From: Pisaster brevispinus | Taxonomy: Eukaryota; Echinodermata; Asteroidea; Forcipulatida; Asteriidae | Direction: 5' to 3' | NCBI GenBank assembly: GCA_023634235.1 | Contig: JAMKCF010000008.1 | Location: 9,132,176 to 9,196,175 of the forward strand | DNA length: 64,000 bases | Part shown: positions 60,499 to 64,000 of the stretch, piece after piece | Numbering within the stretch: position 1 is the stretch's first letter | How the letters are laid out: each line of letters starts with the position of its first letter | Position numbers and translations under genes: made by a program | Notes under the pieces: generated by a model | Told to the model about the DNA's origin: nothing | What the model saw: only the letters and a program-made list of their open reading frames with translations | Databases searched by the model: none

Positions 60499-61411
60499 TA
60501 AGCTTGGGCGGTTATACGGTATTACCGAGTAGTCACGGTATTTGTTCAATACCGAAAATACCGTGAGCTGTTTTAGAAATACCGAAATACCATCCCGCAC
60601 GGTTTTCAATTTCAATAGTAGCCATTTAAAAAAAAAATTAAAAAAACTTATCTGTTAGGCCATAAATGAGGAGAATACAAAGCCCAATTGTCCATCCCGA
60701 GCAGACTGTTTATTGTTTACGGTTTTTAGCAGTTTCCTGCCCCCGGGCACCAGGCCGTATCTCTGTAAGTAAGCGGGCGATCGCAACAACACAAGCAAAC
60801 GCACGTTCGGCGTTTTGCAATGCCATTTGGGTGAGCTAACACCTCAAGAGGGCGCTACATTTTTAGTGCGCTCTCTACCAACAGCTTGTATAAGTTGCGA
60901 CAAAGAGCGTCAAAAGCGGCAAACTTCTGATAAACACCAGCATTCCGCGACTTCCTGGTTACACGTTCGGATCGAGATCGTGGCGCGCTGGTTAACAAGT
61001 ACATGCATTAGCAATGCACAAGTGGCTGTGCGGGTACCACCAAGATACCGACAGCGCGTGCAGCATGCAAACGAAAATAGATCGCAGAAAATAGATCGCA
61101 GTATTTTCATCAAGTGATCAACCATGAGAATTTCCTACCGCTGCTGCACGAACAGTAAGCTTATTTTGATAAGTTTTATGTTGAAAACAAGTCAATCTAT
61201 TTGTCCTAATAAAAGATAAAGACAAGCTCAGCGCTAACCTGTTTGTTAAATAACCATGATTGTCTGGCCTCAATTCAATGCATGGTGTTTGTTGTGCTTC
61301 TTTTTTGGGGGGGGGTTTTCCCCATCCGAAAAGTTCCCGGTAATACCAATAACCGCGGTATTTTGGCGACGGTATACCGTGGACCCTAAAATCAAAAACC
61401 GCCCAAGCTTA
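60499..61411. mobile_element. Non-autonomous hAT-type transposon, 913 bp
   Basis: Terminal inverted repeats TAAGCTTGGGCGGTTAT and AACCGCCCAAGCTTA, flanked by 8-bp near-identical duplications (AGGGGGGA left, GGGGGGGA right). Subterminal ACCGCGGTATT/GGTATTACCG motifs are typical of this hAT group. The interior (60700-61080) is CpG-rich and encodes no recognisable transposase. Confidence 0.75.
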
Positions 61412-61844
61412 GGGGGGGACGACCACTTTTTCTTCCTAAATGACAACCTGCTACACAAGATGTATCACTCAGCAGATTCGGATGATATTGAATGGTCAGA
61501 TAGTAGGAGGGTTAATTATGTGAGTTTCACTACATTCCTTTGGAGACAGTCTCTCCTATGGAAGCAATATTTTTACCTTTTCCTGTGAAATAAAAAATAT
61601 CAGTCCACAGTTTAAATCTATTCAGGGTTAAACTGTTGATATCAAGTAATGGACAAAATGTTCAAACAAAGTTATCCTCTCAGTTTTAGTTTGTATATGT
61701 AGTTTAGAAACTCACTGCTTTTCAACACTACAGCCCTTCAACTTTCAGCATGTTTCTTTCGATAAGCAATCTATACCTCACTTTGCCACGACAGCCGCAT
61801 TTTGAGACACATGCTTAGAGAGAAGAGCCATTGCCCAAAGTACT

Positions 61845-62205
61845 TAATAATAATAATAATTATATAGCACTCAAATCCGTCACTCAGTGATGCTCATAAC
61901 GCTCTAACATAACATTATTATTCCGGGTCACTGGGCCATTTATTTCATTCCTTAAACCATCTCAGCTCCCTTGGGAGTATACAGCCTGTGCTGCCAAATA
62001 TGTAGCGCACTAAGCTAAATCAATCACAAGAACCATCTCTGCCCTCACAGGTACCCATTTACCCCTGGGTGATGAGAAGCAATTATAGTTAAGTGTCTTG
62101 CTCAAGGACACCAAGTGTCATGACCGGGATTGGAACCCACACCCTGTTGACTCGGCCACCAGAACTTGAGTCCGATGCTCTAACCGCTCGGATGCGAGGG
62201 GTAAA
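61845..62205 (-). mobile_element. tRNA-Leu-derived SINE, near full length
   Basis: On the minus strand: A-box region TCCGAGCGGTTAGAGCATCG, B-box GGTTCCAATCCCGG, body GAGCAAGACACTTAACTATA, end GAGTGCTATATAATTATTATT. Same family as 45384, with a different middle. Confidence 0.85.
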
Positions 62206-63886
62206 CTGAAGAAGCCACCGGCTGTGCTTAAACAGGGGCTCCATGGTCAAATTCAGTTTTGTGATCCACTTATTTTCCAAAAGATAGTCAGGACTTGGGG
62301 GGAAATGGGGGGAAAAATACAAGTCTCTAACCTCACGTTAAAGTGCACTGCGTTTGATACTCTTCAGGTGCAATTTTTGACAGACCAAAAAAGTTTGATG
62401 ATGTCACATTTCAAATACATGGTATATACATTTTTGTACAGAGAATTTTCAGTTCATTCCTGCAGTTTAATTATGTTAATTTAAAACGGCACCGAATTTG
62501 ACCTTATGCCTGGTGTAAAACTTCCTTCTTGGTATGTACAGACGCATTTATTGGTGATATCTATTGACGTCGTGTTTCAAATGTCACTTTGAAAGATGAT
62601 CAAATAAAATGACATTTTACACCATTTTGACAGGAGGTTGGAGACATGTAATTTTCTTCCACTTTCATGAGTACTCTATCAATTGGAAAATGGCATAGAA
62701 TTTGGGCCACTGATGGGAGAGATAAGGTTCTCGACCTTGGTCAATATCTGCAGTGGCAATCTGTGGCACTGATCCACCATATACAATGACAGGCAAGTGT
62801 GGCATGGGTTACTTCATCATTATGTGCACAAAGCATGGATTTTGAGGCATCTTGAGATACAGTGTGTGCACCTAATATAAAAGGGTTCTAAAAAACAACC
62901 AACGAATGCTCCTTTCCCTTTAATAACCCCCTCCCCCATCCCTTGAACTGTTTCTTTCTAAATACATTGTACATACTTTATGTTCAAAGAGTTATTTTCA
63001 CATGTTGCAATATTCACCCCCCCCCCCCCCAACCAGGATACTCCTGACAGATAATATCTACAGCATGAAGCTACAGCTCCATGATCACAGACAGCTCAAG
63101 TGAAAGAGAAACAATCAGGTTTTCTTTACACGCACAACCACATCTACATGTCCCATACTAAACAAACATAACCAGCATTGTGAAGAGTTTACATTAAGGC
63201 CTCAGCATACAGCTTTAGTTCTAATACTGTAATATGCAGTCAGGCCAGAGCAGGCTGACTGCATTTTCCAGGAATCTCAAGCTATTATTAACATAACTCA
63301 GTGCTACCAGTCCTTATTATCAGGAACGCCTGCATCTCCACATGATAATCGTCCTGGACTGTACATGTATGTACATTGCACACCTTGGTCCACAGTTCTG
63401 TTCACTATGTGTATCATGTACAATTGCTGTTAAAACTTAGATAACAAATCCAAATCTGTCGCCTTGGACCTTGGTATTAAAATAGCATTAGTTATTATAA
63501 TTTCATTCACCTACATTGTAAATGTACCAGAGTAAATGACATCAGTCACAATAAAAATGTATCAAAAAAGTGTATAATGGCGTGTAAAAACGGAATCGAT
63601 ACAGAGCTATTGGTGGATTCATTTGCCATTTATACGTATTTTTTTATTGTATATATATGCTAATAGTAAGTACATTTCTTACCAACATGGGTGCACAACT
63701 ATGCCCAATTGTAGAATGGGTCAAGACTTTCACAGTTAAGCAATGTAAGGCGCCATTCAGAATAGTAAAATGTTTAAAAAAAATATATATATATATTGAA
63801 TGGCTTCATAATATAATCTAGTGAAGAACAAAGTAATGCCTCAAATGAACCAGATATTTTAGACCAAAGGTCTCCAACAAAAAAAC

Positions 63887-63933
63887 AAAAAAAACATTGA
63901 AAACTACTACAAGTAGTTTTCAATGTTTTTTTT
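63887..63933. repeat. Perfect 22-bp stem hairpin next to a poly-G run
   Basis: The 22-nt left arm (eight A then CATTGAAAACTACT) and its exact complement are separated by ACA; the right arm's T-run leads directly into a long G tract (from about 63936). Confidence 0.8.
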
Positions 63934-64000
63934 TTGGGGGGGGGGGGGGGTTTGGGGGGGTTGCTTACAAACAACTTTGTAGCTTATCAGGAACTAAATT

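Larger units (their letters stand above)
57438..64000. other. PTPN intron 1 and/or 5' flank
   Basis: No coding exon recognised; the initiator exon (about 20 residues) was searched for on the minus strand and not found. Contents: MITE 59220, SINE copies 60270 and 61845, hAT element 60499, hairpin 63887, G/C homopolymers near 61306, 63016 and 63936. The remainder is AT-rich without visible function. Confidence 0.6.

Overview
This is a stretch of animal nuclear DNA of about 36-38% GC (estimated by eye). It carries two intron-rich protein genes, both on the minus strand, separated by roughly 22 kb of repeat-rich intergenic DNA. Exon junctions were read by hand from GT/AG signals, reading-frame continuity and agreement with the families. 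The source is most likely a marine deuterostome invertebrate, probably an echinoderm. That is an inference from tRNA-Leu-derived SINEs with an L2-like ATT tail, several MITE types that I associate with echinoderm genomes, and intron positions close to vertebrate PTPN1/PTPN2.

Region 1 (607-14346, minus): a complete GTP-dependent phosphoenolpyruvate carboxykinase gene. Nine coding exons join without a frame break into 649 codons. A 32-nt first coding exon adds a short basic, acid-free leader that looks like a mitochondrial presequence. An internal Met (residue 24) lines up with the start of cytosolic PEPCK. Introns hold a 57-bp tandem repeat, a dispersed repeat pair and a 718-bp palindromic transposon with a 9-bp target duplication. 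A second foldback element lies directly upstream of the first exon.

Region 2 (14347-36751): no convincing complete gene. It holds several inverted-repeat elements and MITEs, a 3' fragment of a DIRS-like tyrosine-recombinase retrotransposon, a CTCF-like motif pair, and three short open stretches that could be exons but are unproven.

Region 3 (36752-57437, minus): a PTPN1/PTPN2-type non-receptor tyrosine phosphatase, missing only its first coding exon (about 19-21 residues). Eight exons give 408 residues with the complete catalytic core, a proline-rich/basic linker and a C-terminal membrane segment. Its introns carry four minisatellite arrays (55 bp x 20, 59 bp x 39, 13 bp x 11, 36 bp x about 31). 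The membrane segment is encoded by a telomere-like G-rich tract with strong G-quadruplex potential.

Region 4 (57438-64000): intron 1 and/or upstream flank of the phosphatase gene, with a non-autonomous hAT element, two SINE copies and a MITE.

The two genes are not an operon. PEPCK feeds gluconeogenesis/cataplerosis, and PTP1B-class enzymes dampen insulin/cytokine receptor signalling at the ER, so both are metabolic genes, but nothing here shows that they are co-regulated.
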